64,000 nt of DNA from Nansenia antarctica (GCA_963989245.1 OZ022358.1:5567665-5631664), one strand, 5' to 3'. Positions 38,845 to 63,346 are shown, numbered from the stretch's first letter. Numbers and translations: made by a program. Notes: generated by a model not told the origin, from the sequence alone.

Positions 38845-40126
38845 CATAAAAATGCATATGTTCTGTCTAATCCCCAAGAGAATCATCATCTCTGAGTTTG
38901 TCCCCTAAACAAGGAAGTCTCTAGAACACTCTGCACAGAAAGAATTAATGCCTATCCCTATTGGGAGTTGTCAGGAGACACAATGCCTCCACAAATTAGT
39001 AAGAACATTTTCATTTTTTTCTATTGAATTATTTAGCCAAATCTAAAGAGGAATGTGATAGTTAAGCAAAGGCATCAATCCATCAGGTCATCAACAATCC
39101 AGCCCACATCTTTCTTTTCAACTCCTCTAGTCCCTGGAAACACAGCCATGTTTGGTCACGAAAACAGATGTCGCCTCTCAAGTACAGTCACTAACAATAA
39201 CAACGCTATAACAGAAAGGAAAGCAGATCTAAAGAGATGCCAAAAGATTACAGACAAATACAGTAACAGTAGATTGAATACAACAAAGACTATGAATGGA
39301 AGAGAACCCCTGCAGAATGCAAAAAAAATAAAATAAAACATAGGCTGAGGAGTGTTACAAACACAAACAGCATCATCTAGTGGAGACCCAAACACCTGCA
39401 ATCATCAACGACTGTGCCATCACACACGTCCTGTCACGCTGTCCTGTCCTGGCGACAGCACATCAGTGATTAATCTACTGTTCCCTACTAGCTCAAGCTC
39501 GGCTGTCTTTTGATAATGAGATGTACAGAGCCAATGAAACTTGCTTTGTTGACAGAATAATTCTCTAATTTATCATGTATTTCTTCAAATAAATACACAA
39601 ATTGTCACAATATAAAGGACACAACAACTTGAACATTTAAGTGTGCAGGTTATAATGCAATTATACAGAATACCATGAGTGTTATACTCAGGTACAATGA
39701 AACCTGAATTGAAAAGCTTTCAATAACTCTTTCAACAATTTTTCTGAATGAGATGATTCATAGCCACTTTTATATTTTCATAGGCTTTACAGTAGCACTT
39801 CCGAATCCTCAAGATGTCTTTATTGTCTGTCTTTTGTTCTATTCCAAGTGGTGCGATTCCTTCTGATATCAAAATCAATTGGGAAGAGGCCTGTTGTTTC
39901 CTGTGAATGAATGTGAAGAACAAATCAATACAAGTAGCTATATTTGCCACGGCTAGAGTTCAAGGCTAGAGTAGTAGCCTACTTCATATAAAGTTAATGG
40001 ACGTCTTAGAATTTCAGCTTAGAAATGTCTAGGATTGCTCAGTCAAGACAAATGGCTCACTTCAGGACCAGCATGCAGATGTATTCAGACACCCGTTCCC
40101 TTTACTTCTCCTTACCTCTCACCTCA
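37951..40126. other. Intergenic and rasgrp2 3' UTR
   Basis: Contains an AT microsatellite at 38803-38840. The part next to 40127 should be rasgrp2 3' UTR. A minus-strand AATAAA at 39819-39824 is a candidate polyadenylation signal about 300 bases past the stop. The minus-strand frame 39950-39732 is not supported as coding. Confidence 0.45.
38803..38840. repeat. (AT)n microsatellite
   Basis: About 19 AT units. Confidence 0.95.
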
Positions 40127-40576
40127 TCAAAGGTGGACATCAAACACCTCGTCCTCCGGAGACTCTGCTGCCTCCTCTGCGATGGCTGGGGGATGAGAAC
40201 AAAGGGCTGCTGTGTTCAAGGTTCTACTTCAGTCTTTTCAAAGAACTGACAACAAGCATTCTCAGCTCGCCATTGACTCAAAAAAACATATTGTATGTGG
40301 TAACTATAGTAACCATCATATTTGTCCATCTGTGTCAATGGAAAGCTAGTGGGTCTACTGTACGAATGAATGAATGAATGGTCTTTATTGTCATTAATAC
40401 AGTACAGGTACCATACAACGAAATTTAGGATTTTTTTAGGAAAATTAGGAATTTAGGTACCAATAGGAGACGGTATATTCTGTAAAAAATCAGGGGGGAA
40501 ACAGTAATTGGAGTCTGTCCTCCGATGTATCCCTATACCAGCCTCCCCTAGTACAAATACCCAAGATAAACATTGT

Positions 40577-40658
<82 letters not shown>

Positions 40659-43600
40659 CGGGAGGGGGTAGTGGAAGTCCCAGAGTCAATGAGAGGCAGG
40701 GGGCTTGTTTGTGAGCCCACTGGCATGGGGAAGAAACTGTTCAGGTGGCGCAAGGTTTTAGTCTTGATAGACCTTACTATGCTGTATTCACTAAGATGAT
40801 ACTGTGCTATATTCACTAAGATGATAATGTACTGTATTCACTAAAAGGTATGAGTACTTCCTGTTTCAGCTCAGTGTGGTTAGGGATGGTACCTTGTTAA
40901 TTTAGTACCAAGTAGCCAAGTATCAAGGACCAGGTCGGACACAGGTGTAGATGTGAGAACCATATGTACAAGGGGTGGAATGTGAGGTGTGTTGTACCTG
41001 TGTTTTGTAGAGTGAGTAGGGGTTGGGTGATGGAAGGGACACTATAGGAGCGGGAGTGTTGGGGAGAACGGCTGTCTTGAGTGACACTCTTTGTTCGTTT
41101 GCGGCACTCAACAGCAAGGAGACTACGACAGTCTTTGTGGCAGTTCACTCCACAGGCTGCGAAAGACAGGAATTTCAGTGGTCAGACTTAGTTCATCAAT
41201 CATTTCATTGCAAAACAAACATTGCATCATTATCAATATTCTCCGAATTTTATCTAGCAGCTTTTGAGCCATGTATGACATTGCTTTTGAAGTCAACTAA
41301 TGCAATTATTATCAGCAAAAACTTTCCAAACAGCAATGTCATAGTGTTGTTTTTTACTGTAGAGTCTATTGCTATGAGTTTTTCCAGAAAAATAAAATTA
41401 AAAAAAGAACAGATTCACTGTCAAGCAACATTGAACTGTCAACAAACATCCACTCTTACCTTTACATTTATATCTTTGTTTGTAAAATCCCCACATCTGA
41501 AAAAAGACATACAGTATGTGTTATATCTGACTTGTATTTAAGAGAGTTAACTATGGAGCCATTTTTTATTTTATTTATTTTTTAATCTTTGACCCTGGTT
41601 AAGGAAGTGCTTGAAAAAAAGGAAACAAAATGTGTTTGGGTGTGGACCACCAGGAAGCATTCAATCAGGAAGTTGAAATATGGGTGTCGTTATGAGTGTT
41701 ATGATGCAATATATTACCATAATCAATATTACAGTTCTTTAAATTGCCTCAATCTACTTACTATGTGTCGCCAGTATTCTACTCATATTCTGCTTTGCCT
41801 TCTTGATTAACTGTAAGTAGCTTTACTTTACCCTGTATCCCTCTCATTACTCTTACAGTCTAAGCTCACATTTGTCTTGTAATGTGGTGAAACAATTATT
41901 TAAAATACATCACAGTAACACTATGTTTGAGGTTTCACCTATAAACTACTTATACTGCTTATGAATAGTATTGCATGGTTGGTTAACCATATTACAGTAA
42001 GTAAATAAGTGCACAGTTTTAAGCATGAGACTCATGATTAATTCATACTCACAATGCCAGAACAGTGGTCACAGAATGTCGGCTTGATGCAGGTAGTCTC
42101 TTTAAATGTGTGGATGAAACCCATCTTGCTGTTCAGTAAGGAGCTGGCTTTGGTGAAGTAGTCGATCATCTCCTCTCGACTAATTCTGCCATCCCTGAAA
42201 AGGACGGTCAAGGTCAAGACATTAGAGACCTTCAAGCAAACCTTCAGTGACGGATGGATGAATTTGAACAACAAATATTTGCAATCCCATCCCCAAAGGT
42301 AACACTGGATGTTAAAGGTCTTTGTTTTCACAAAGGTAAAACTGCATGTTTGTTTCCACTCACTGATTCTTATCCAGGTCGTCAAACTTGCAGAGGTAGG
42401 GGAAGTTGTTCCTGATGATTTCAAATTCCTCCTGAGAGATGTGGCCATCTCCATCGGTCTCAAAGTTCTTAAACACTGACTGCATAATATGACGGCAATT
42501 AAGCATTTTGTGGCAATCGGTTGAAATAATGTAGGCTATTACTCAGGAAATGCAGTAACTGCAACAGATTGTATGACTCCCTGGCTTTAGACTACATGTA
42601 TAGTCTCAAAACAACCCACCTCTACCATCTTCTCTATGTGTTTGCTGATGATGGTGGGGTCAGCTTTCGGCTTCACTGAGGAGGCCCACTCCTCTATCAT
42701 AGGCGGGCTGGGGTTAGACTGACAAAAAAACAAAACAAAAAACACCACGAGCAGAAACATCTTGTCACTCGGGATGTCATTAGAGAGATAACATCAGATC
42801 ATACATCAACGCTGTGCATAAGCCTCTGGCAGACACACTCACCACAGGTCTGGCCTTTCGTGGCTCCCTCTGTAGCGAGAGCTGATAGATCTCCTCCTCG
42901 GTGTGGTACTGATCCAGAGACACCTGTGGTATTCAAACACGCACACGCACACACACGCACACACACACAGCTCATCATTCATATGCTAACAATTAACATA
43001 TGCTAACACACAGGCAAGCAGACAGGCACGCACACACACACACACACACTGCTCATTCATATAATTCATATGCTAACAATTAGAGAAAACCAGGAGATTG
43101 TCTTTGCAAACTGTTTCCAAGGACAGACCATGAGCAGGTTGAGTAGGTCCATGTTGGCGTCGACGCTGGGCGGCATGGTCTGGATCAGGGTCAGCTCCTG
43201 GAGGATGGCATAGAGCTGCTGGGTCTTCGTCAGGTTGATCTGGGTCTTCTCCCGGTCTTTCCAGTCAGGCAGCGCCACGTGCACGGCGATCAGATCCTTG
43301 AGGTGCACGCCCAAGATGGGGAAGCGAAAGCCCGTGCTTTCGGAGAAGCGCTGGCGGTACTGGCTGTAGTTCCCACAGGAGGTCACCAGCTCCACCAGGT
43401 TGTCAAACACCTGAGATATATATATGTACGTAGGCATCACACAAACAAAGATGGAGAGAGTGGAAATACAAAACAACAGGGTCGATCTTATTCTTTTCAC
43501 TCCTTTTTAGTTCACTTCATGAACTACTGTACAATAGTCTTGACCGAAAAAACTATTTGACGTCCACCATGTGCAGTGCTAATTGAAACGAGAGTATAAT

Positions 43601-46600
43601 ATTCTCCCTGGCCCGTGACTTAAGGTCTCTAAATCCCCCTTGCTCCACATAATGAGACAGACTAATTACCCAGTTCCTTTAGGTCAGGCTTGTGGAGCAC
43701 TGTGCTGTAGGAGCCATGCACAGCCATGCCTACCTTGCGGACATCATTGCCGATGTGGGCCTGAGTGTCTTTGAGACGGGAGATCGAGCTGTTACTGAGA
43801 CCCCCCACGACTGCCATCAGGGTGTTGAAGTTCTGCAGCTGTAACAATTTCTACAAAACACAAAAAGAAAATTGTTCAAACACATTACATTAGCACATTC
43901 AAAAAAGAAAAAACATGACAGAGCCACTTCAAGAGGAAGCAGCTGAAGCATTCCAGAACTTGACCTTGCTTCATCTCTCGAGAGATTCTCTCGGGAGTGG
44001 ATTGGGAGTCAGTGGATTCTCTCTGACCTGGGGATTTGACTCACTGACCCCGAGAGTTGATTCTTTCGGGACCTACGACTTGACTCTCACTGACCTGGGC
44101 GACCCTGATGAAGTGGGAGATGACCGCGGCCCTCTGGGGAGCGGTGGGCTTGCTGAGCACCATCAGCTGGATCCACTGGGACACGCTGTTGAAGAGGGTG
44201 ATGAAGCGCTCCAGGATGGGGTTGTCCACTGTGCAGCCGTGCATCACGAAGCTGTGGTAGTCCTGGAACTGGAGAACAAGGGACCGCTGTAGACTTACAG
44301 CAGGCGTGCTGTTTTGTCGCACCGCCGAATTCGATTCCATTGTTTTGAATGCATCTCAATGAGACAATGCACACAGCGTGCGATGCGATATTGTCGCACA
44401 ACAACATTCGATTCTCCATTCACATTCATTCATTCATTGGTGTGAATTGAGAATCGAATGTTGTCGTGCGACAAAATTGCACGCCGTGTGCATTGGGCTA
44501 TAGATGCCTTTCTCACACTTACTATGAAATATGCACAATGTAGGTCTACACTTTCATAAGCTTCACACTTAGTAGATCTGGCATAGACCGCATACTGCAT
44601 GTATACTGTACACAACATGTCTATTTGGGCTAAAAAAAACTAACATTCAATACACAGAATAGAGAATGACAGATTGTGTTAGAGTAAGATAAGAAAAGTA
44701 GACCAAAGCAACAAGGTCACCAGACACTGGGAGACACAGAAGTAGGCGAACGGAGCCACCTGCTGGACACTAACCAGTATTTTACAGAAGGACTTGAACT
44801 CCATGTAAGTGAGATGCTCGGCCAGTTCGGAGGAGTCCAGGTGATCAAAGAGCAGCGACGTCTTCCTCTTCTTGAAGTCGGCCTGGGCGAGCTGACTCAC
44901 CTGTCGTCTCCACTCATAGGACGGACTGCGGAGGGAAGAAAGCGGGACACGTCGTCGTCACTGTACTACGTTAGGCCAAATGCAAACAGAACGGTCCCTC
45001 TCCCTCCCTGCACAACGGATTTAAAATTCATGCCATATCATTTCTATGTCTATTCGTGTGCAAAATCACAAACGACAAAAGAGCAATGCAATTCCTGATT
45101 TCAGTTCCAGTGGAACCGTAAGGAAGGCTGTACAGTTTCACTTCCTGTTTTCCGTTTCAGCAGGCACAACTTACACACTGTCAATGTTGATGAGTCTGCT
45201 TTGGTGCTCATCTCCCTGCTGGGCAAGCTGCTCCTTCAGGCTTTTGATCAGCTCTGCCAGCTCCGGGTTCAGGTCAAACTCTGCTGGAAACTCAGTGATC
45301 CAGTACCTTATGTTATGGAGACACAGAGACGAGAGACGCTAGAGGGGGGAAGCAGTCAATGTAGTGCAGTCTACCCCCAGGGGAGGTGGGGGAGTCATCG
45401 TGCAGTATTTATAACATCAGGGTTTGTTTACTATATTACGATCATGTAACAGCTCATACACAAACATCGTGAAATGTAGTGGAAAGACTGCAGGGTGGGG
45501 TTGTGTGTGTGTGTGTTCGTGGCGGTGTCACTTCACCGATTATACAGTGAATCAAATTAATCATCCAGTGAATATGAATATGTAGCCGCGAACCAGGCTG
45601 ATAATTTGCTTCATTTCATTCCTACTGTATTCAACCAAGCAACATTCAGTCCGGCCCCCGGGTGACTGAAAACACATTATCTGTTACGGTCAGAGCTAAG
45701 GAACCCGAGCGCAGGACACAGAGGCATGACGCGTAGATAAAAGAACCAGGTTTTTAATGAAGGAACAGGGGAATAGGAAGACAGGGTACAATGATAAGCA
45801 GGGGAGGGTGATAGGGGTAGCCAGGGCAAGCAGATCTGGTAGTCAGGGCAGGCAGGGTAGACAGGAGAGGCAGACAGGTGGGGTAGGCAGGGCAGGAAGG
45901 GCAGGTAGACAGGTGGGGTAGGCAGGGCAGGAAGGGCAGGTAGACAGGTAGGGCAGAGGCAGGGCAGGTAGGGCAGAGGCAGGGCAGCTAGACAGGTGGG
46001 GTAGGCAGGGCAGACAGGGCAGGTAGACAGGTGGGGTAGGCAGGGCAGGAAGGGCAGGTAGACAGGCAGGACAGGTAGGGCAGAGGCAGGGTAGGCAGGA
46101 GAGGTAGACAGGTGGGGTAGGGAGGGCAGGAAGGGCAGAGGCAGGGCAGGTAGACAGGCATGCAGGCAGGCAGGCAGGCTGGCAGAAACGGGGCAGTGAT
46201 ACAGAAGAACAGAGAGAGCGCAGTTACACAACGACTAGACACAAGACTCACTACTGACTAGCTATAAAGCGGCCGAGCGCGAGACTGACACGGAAGAACA
46301 ACAAATGATCTGCCAGTGAGCGGACGGGAAGCCGGCGTTTAAATACTGTGAGTAGATGAGCTGATGAACCGCAGGTGTGAAGAATGAGCAGGTGGAGACG
46401 ATGATGAGACTGGATCGCTCGAGCCTGGGCCACGCCAACACGCCCACACACACACACACAGACAGACACAGACAGGAGAGAGAGATACTGGCACAGACTA
46501 GGGGGAAGCGGAGGGCGTGACATTATCCCTCCGTGTGCCAGCTTTACTTACTTGATAAGATGGCAGATTTGTGACCTGTGTTCGGGCGGACAGTTTTCCT

Positions 46601-47449
46601 CTAGAGACCTGTTTGCATGGCTAAGGGCATCCGAAGTCAATGGAAGAAAAAATCATTTTACATCCAGTGTGCTCTCCACTAGGAGGGTTTGTCATCGCTG
46701 GTCTAATCATTTTGGTTTTAGAGTATCGTGAGCTTAGAATTATAAGGTTCTATCTCCGTTTCGGGTAGTTCAGAGATCAGAGATTTTACATTCCATTATG
46801 TTTTGTGAGATGGAACCTTTGTATTTTATGGATTACTAACTAAAAAAGTTAAACATTTTAAAAATAACACCACACAGGCATTAATAAACACCTAATGGAT
46901 CAGATTATGTAAAAAACTAAATTTTGACAAAAATTGAGATAGAATCTTATAATTCTAACGTCACGGTATGTCACTGTATGTATGTGGCCTGGCAATATAA
47001 AACACGTCTAGGGTTTTGGTTGACATGTACTGTAAGAGAGCAGTGGTATCACATGTGGCATAAAGAAGGATACTTGTTGGAGAGTTTCTTAGCGAGGTCA
47101 GTGGAGGAGAGGTACCAGGGATGCATCATCAGAAACATCCGTATCAGAGGCACGTCACCGAGGCTGCCCTCACCATCTACCAGGAGGAGAGACGGAGGAC
47201 CATCACTTTACACTGGTGCCACATTCTCACATTCTAGGAATGGCGGATGGTTGTACAAAGCCACACAATAATGAACATCTTCAATACGGTAAGCTGGTTA
47301 CTGAACTAAACAATTGTAATTCATTAGACAGGCAACATACACACCGGGAAAAGGCATTGTGTGTGTAGCCTATCCTCACCAAATGCTTTAATGCAGGCGT
47401 CCATAAGCTCATCCACTGTCACAGACTGATCCAATTTCATGGACTCCAT
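40127..47449 (-). CDS. rasgrp2: RAS guanyl-releasing protein 2 (CalDAG-GEFI), complete
   Basis: Calcium/diacylglycerol-linked exchange factor that loads Rap1 with GTP; in mammals it drives platelet integrin activation. The 15 coding exons (minus strand, high to low) are: 47449-47380, 47176-47074, 46608-46552, 45306-45175, 44925-44775, 44268-44095, 43850-43734, 43410-43129, 42923-42843, 42718-42620, 42479-42364, 42194-42053, 41496-41460, 41156-40998, 40185-40127. They sum to 1779 nt (592 aa; human is about 609), and all junctions keep frame. Domains: Ras exchanger N-terminal motif (about 1-125), CDC25-type RasGEF (about 150-385, with SVSQWIQLM and FRFPILGVHLKDL), two EF-hands (loops ETDGDGHISQEE and DKNQDGRISREE; the first loop begins with Glu instead of the usual Asp), and C1 (about 494-544). 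The C1 domain shows the full spacing H-12-C-2-C-13-C-2-C-4-H-2-C-7-C and is split over three exons, one of only 37 nt. The C-terminus DEVFDVHL matches the mammalian ending. The start at 47449 is chosen by alignment to mammals; the frame stays open upstream. Confidence 0.95.
40366..40435 (-). mobile_element. LINE 3' tail, family A, copy 7 (fragment)
   Basis: GAATGAATGAATGGTCTTTA followed by TTGTCATTAATACAGTACAG and ACAACGAAATTTAGG only. It lies in the last rasgrp2 intron. Confidence 0.8.
40573..40657. repeat. (GT)n microsatellite, about 42 units
   Basis: A long uninterrupted GT run in the last intron of rasgrp2 (40186-40997). Confidence 0.96.
44365..44495. repeat. Fold-back repeat in rasgrp2 intron
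   Basis: Imperfect inverted arms 44365-44424 and 44441-44495 share AATGCACAC, TTGTCGCAC and ACATTCGATTCTC. They surround an ATTC-rich loop. A partial third copy (TTGTCGCACCGCCGAATTCG) lies just to the left at about 44313. It is probably a small palindromic DNA element. Confidence 0.75.
45682..46522 (-). mobile_element. Solo LTR (Gypsy-like) with 5-bp target duplication
   Basis: The element has the TG...CA ends of an LTR (TGTTACGGTC on the left, GGCGTGACA on the right). It is flanked by the same five bases, TTATC, at 45677-45681 and 46523-46527. Read on the minus strand it starts TGTCACGCCCTCCGC, has a TATTTAAA box near 46340 and a late AATAAA-like patch (ATTAAAAA) near 45755. It sits inside the 46551-45307 intron of rasgrp2, in the same orientation as the gene. 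No internal retroelement region remains, so it is the product of LTR-LTR recombination. Confidence 0.85.
45800..46165. repeat. Minisatellite inside the solo LTR
   Basis: Variable tandem units built from GGTAGACAGGTGGGGTAGGC and AGGGCAGGAAGGGCA occur roughly every 40-60 bases. Sub-repeats of GGCAG dominate. The Leu/Pro-rich minus-strand frames over it are repeat artefacts. Confidence 0.9.
46727..46965. mobile_element. TIR DNA element (family C), copy 1, in rasgrp2 intron
   Basis: Left end CGTGAGCTTAGAATTATAAG and right end, reversed, CGTGACGTTAGAATTATAAG. The inverted match extends about 30 bases through TTCTATCTC. It is flanked on both sides by GTAT. It is 239 bp and non-coding. A second copy lies inverted in pygm intron 13. 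Confidence 0.85.
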
Positions 47450-50089
47450 CTTCTCCTCGGTTCTCTCTCCAACAATCCTCTGTGTTGTCGCCTCTGTTCC
47501 CACATACAGTGAGAGTGTGAAGAGTTGTTGGATCGGGAACAGGCTGTGTGTTTTGTATTCTGTTGAGCCTTCCAAAAAGAGCCTCCAGATGAGTCTTTTG
47601 GGTCCAGATTCTCTGCTCTTGTCAACAACAAGCACTTTCTTCCTCTTTTATGAGACTGGTAGTTTAAAGTATATCTATGCTTCCTGCCCCTCCTTAAAAA
47701 CATCATAACAATCGTGAAAACAACAACTATTTAAAACACAACTTGAGTTCTGCATATTTGACTATTTGCTTTCCTGTGCTAATACTGCTCTCCTACTTTT
47801 GTGACAAATCTTTCAAAAAAGATTATATTTTATATATAAAAGAATATTGCCTTAAATCATATGCACAAATCCACCCACATTCTATCTTACCATAAATGAT
47901 TTAAAAAAAAAGAGAGTCATAATCCCAGATGAATCCAAAATGATTACCCATCAGTCTAAGACTATAATCAAAGTGTGATAGTGGCTGCTCAATGTCTCAG
48001 CCAGTCTGTGAGAAACTGATTAAATGTTAATTGTCATCCCAAAGAAATCTCTTTCCTACACTTCAACTTGGCTGTCACTTCAGTTTTTTTGTCAGTAGTA
48101 ATTGCAAAACGACGGCCTACACTTGATATGTGCCAAGTGAGACTGAGACTCGAAACATTTAAAAAGGGGTCTTACCCTCTCCAAAGATCCTTGAGAAGTC
48201 CTTGAATCCTTCCGCAATGTTCTAAACTATCCAACTCTACATGTTATTACTGTATAATATCATGTATTAGCCTACAATGTCAGAATAAAGACTATTGAAC
48301 ACACTCCTAACCCCTCCATCATACTGTACGTCTGTGAACAACTGCATTCCGATAGTAAGTGGCAGTTGACATCAGCATTGATCTCTCTCTAACTGCCTCT
48401 GCTCTCAGTTTCCGTTTTGCTGAGCAATTCAGAGCAGTCACATTTCCCTTTTCCTACACGTGCCCCCAAGTGTCAACCACCTTTCCTCTTTCCTCCAGAA
48501 AGATTTAATGCTGTTAGGGTGATTTTCACTTTTATTGGCCTTTAGACAAATCATATGACCCTAAAGCACTGTAATATGTTGTCATTTATATGGGTGCAAT
48601 TGAAAACAAACAGCTTCGACCATCGTTGAGAAAACAACTTGAAATGTAATTTGTTCACACATTTTCACACATTTGTTTTCTCTCTCTGTTACTCTCTCTT
48701 TCTCCCCCGCCCCCGCCCCCGCCCCCTCCCTTTCTCTGTTTCTGTGTCAACATACCCTGAGGGTGGGGTTGTGGTTTTCCTTTCTCATACTTATTCAGTT
48801 GCTTTGCGGTTGTATCTTCTCTGCTTTATACATACATACAACAGTATATAAACATGTTATATTTAAGAACCTTGCTTATGTGATTAGGTCTTTAAAAATT
48901 AATACTCTCATATGTGTATCCTCACTTCTTACATGAATGACTATGAAGATACTACAAGGTAGAGTAATTGTAGCTAAGGTATTGCATTATCTAACCCTAA
49001 CCCTAACCCATCTAACCCTCACCAGTACAGTTCAGTGCCAGCACATGGTGAAACTGTTGTTTCCTGCTTACTATGTTCCCTGGGTCATTTCCCATGACCT
49101 TAAGCGTATGTCTGTAACTTAGGAAGTGCTGTGTGATGTCACGTCACCATGTGACTTGTTCTCTACGCTGTTCTGGGAATTGTTTTTGGCAATTGGAATG
49201 AAGTATTTCACTGTAAAATGTACTGTAAATGTGCTGTTGAGACATTTGTTAAGACCTTCAGCATTGCATGTGTTGACTGAGGTCTCTTATGCCCAGACAA
49301 CAGCCACTTTGTAAATTGTTTTTACAGCTGTATTTGTTTTAATATTATTTTTCACGGTTTCCATAAGGAACCACTTCAAATAACCAAACTGCAAGGGAAA
49401 GATAACTGGAGTTGATTTTTACAATTGGAATTAAGCATTTCACTGTAAAAATGTACTGTGTTGTACTGTAATGTGCTGCAAGGGAAAGATAATGATTAGG
49501 CTACCGCTTTCCAGTACAGAAAGGTCAGTGAAAGGAATACTGCCCCAACCCTAACGCTGTGGTCCTACTGAGTTAGAGCAGCAGACAAGTGTTGTCTACC
49601 GGCTCATGACATTCAGAAGACATGCCGTTCAAATATCATGGCCTTTGGTATGGGTCAGAGCTGCTATTATTGGATCAGGCAGGCCTCTATGACAGTCTGC
49701 ACACCAGAGTGACTGCTGCATATTACTACGGCAGATGGCATTCTGGGAGTTGTAGTGCAGTAATGTTATGTGTATGACAGTGGGGAAAATACAATCTACT
49801 GTAGCATGAGTTAACAGAAGTGTAATAATTCACTGTGTGATAATATCGCACTGTTCACATTGTTGTGAACTTGGTCTTATAGAAGAATACGTTTATTTGC
49901 TTGCATTAATTATGATGGTTAAAGCAATATTTCCATGGTAATTAAAAGTTAATTGCAATTGATTCGATTGTTCAGCATGCATACAACATTTACAGTATAT
50001 TGCTATGCAAGACGGACTACAGTAAGTGGTGATTGGATCCCTGTTTTAAATATGCTCCACCTTCTACTCAATATTAATGCTCCCTCACT
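47450..50089. promoter_or_regulatory. Divergent upstream interval shared by rasgrp2 and pygm
   Basis: No coding gene is visible between the two start codons. The first few hundred bases left of 47700 probably hold rasgrp2 5' UTR. At 48450-48500 a minus-strand stretch has clustered GGAA (ETS-like) words, AAGGTGGTT (RUNX-like) and CACGTG, which could be blood-cell regulatory sites. This is motif-level inference. Short telomere-like TAACCC repeats lie at 48992-49009. Confidence 0.4.
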
Positions 50090-50097
50090 TATAAATA
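50090..50097 (+). promoter_or_regulatory. Probable TATA box of pygm
   Basis: TATAAATA lies 113-120 bases before the ATG. A start of transcription near 50120 would give a 5' UTR of about 90 bases with no intron, which is reasonable for a strongly expressed muscle gene. Confidence 0.6.
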
Positions 50098-50209
50098 AAT
50101 GAACGTGACCTGTAGATGCTTCTGTAGCGGACAGACTGCACCCCTGTTTGCTCCTGTAAGTTCACTGCTTACATTTGTCGGCTCAAACAGTTGACAGCAC
50201 GGTATCACC

Positions 50210-62195
<11,986 letters not shown>

Positions 62196-62355
62196 GCAGT
62201 GACCTCTGCTTCACCACACACACACACCCCATACACACACTAACGTCTGCCGTTAAGACAGTTTCCAGTAGATATGCCTTAGGGAAATGACCACCTCATT
62301 TCTCAGAACTCCTGAGTGACTGTAGTGTTCCCCTGCCCCCCTTACTAGTTAGTCT

Positions 62356-62500
62356 CTGTGGGGAACATGACGCGTTCCGACCGGCAGGGGGAGCTATAGG
62401 ACAGTTGGTGAAGGGATGAGGATGCCAATTGGACCCTCATCCCTTCACCAACTGTCCTATAGCTCCCCCTGCCGGTCGGAACGCGTCATGTTCCCCACAG
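62356..62500. repeat. Perfect 66-bp inverted repeat in pygm 3' UTR
   Basis: Arms 62356-62421 and 62435-62500 are exact inverted copies separated by a 13-base loop (62422-62434). If transcribed, the mRNA would form a 66-base-pair hairpin with no mismatch. Confidence 0.97.
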
Positions 62501-63346
62501 TCTCATACTGTGAACTGACTAGCCACTCTGTCTCTGTACTCCTACAATACACACACACACAGGTGATATTAAACGGTGGTCTTCTATTGAGAGTGCTCTG
62601 GCCATTCACAGGGTTAGGGCTCTCCCAATGCAAAGCTGGTTTCATCAGTTTTCAAAGCCTTTGTCATAACATCGAGGCCACAATAGACAAGGAGACTTCA
62701 CTGTTACATCCCAGCTCGGACGTGAAGGTAGTTCTAGCCTGACCTGTTTGAGTGGTGTGGGGAGGGGCATACTAATTGTGTGGTGGGTTTAAAAAGTGTT
62801 CATTTTGTTTGTTTTGCATTCTGGAGTACAGTAATATCTTTGGGTATCTGCCTTTTTTGGTCTTAAATGCCAAAACAGTTTGAGCTGTGTGTATTTATTT
62901 CTTCCCTTGAGTGTGTTCCATTTCATACATGCCTTCTCCTTGCATAACATACAAGATGTCAGACAGAAGAACCAACGTTGTCTTTGGTACTGCAATACTT
63001 TACCTGTGGCGTGTTTGTCCCCGATATGTAATGGAATGTGTCTTAGAGTGTCCCTTAACTGTCCGAGGAGACAAAATGCATTTGAAGAGTTGGCGATCGG
63101 AACGGTCGGTGAGCGAAACAGTTGTGTCTTTGTTACCTTACCATGTAAAAACTGTACGTTTTGTTTTTACCGAAGAAACCAACATATGGGTGTAGTCAAC
63201 TATGCCACTATTACAGTACAGCTGCTCCATGGCTGGGAGAACCACATTTGATATGGCCTTCCCAGCTCTCTTTGTTTCAACTGTGGCTGACGAACACATC
63301 AATCTTCTGTGTTTCAAGATGTTCTTGCCTATAGCAATACTATGAC

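Noticed and set aside
39156..39401. Minus-strand 81-codon frame as a small gene
   Set aside because: No start context, homology or splice support; chance frame in AT-rich DNA.
39732..39950. Minus-strand frame considered as a rasgrp2 3' exon
   Set aside because: The true last exon at 40185-40127 ends with the conserved DEVFDVHL and a stop; this frame lies after it and would be 3' UTR.
45677..46251. Leu/Pro/Cys-rich minus-strand frames (up to 184 codons)
   Set aside because: They read across the minisatellite in the solo LTR, so repetition explains the lack of stops.
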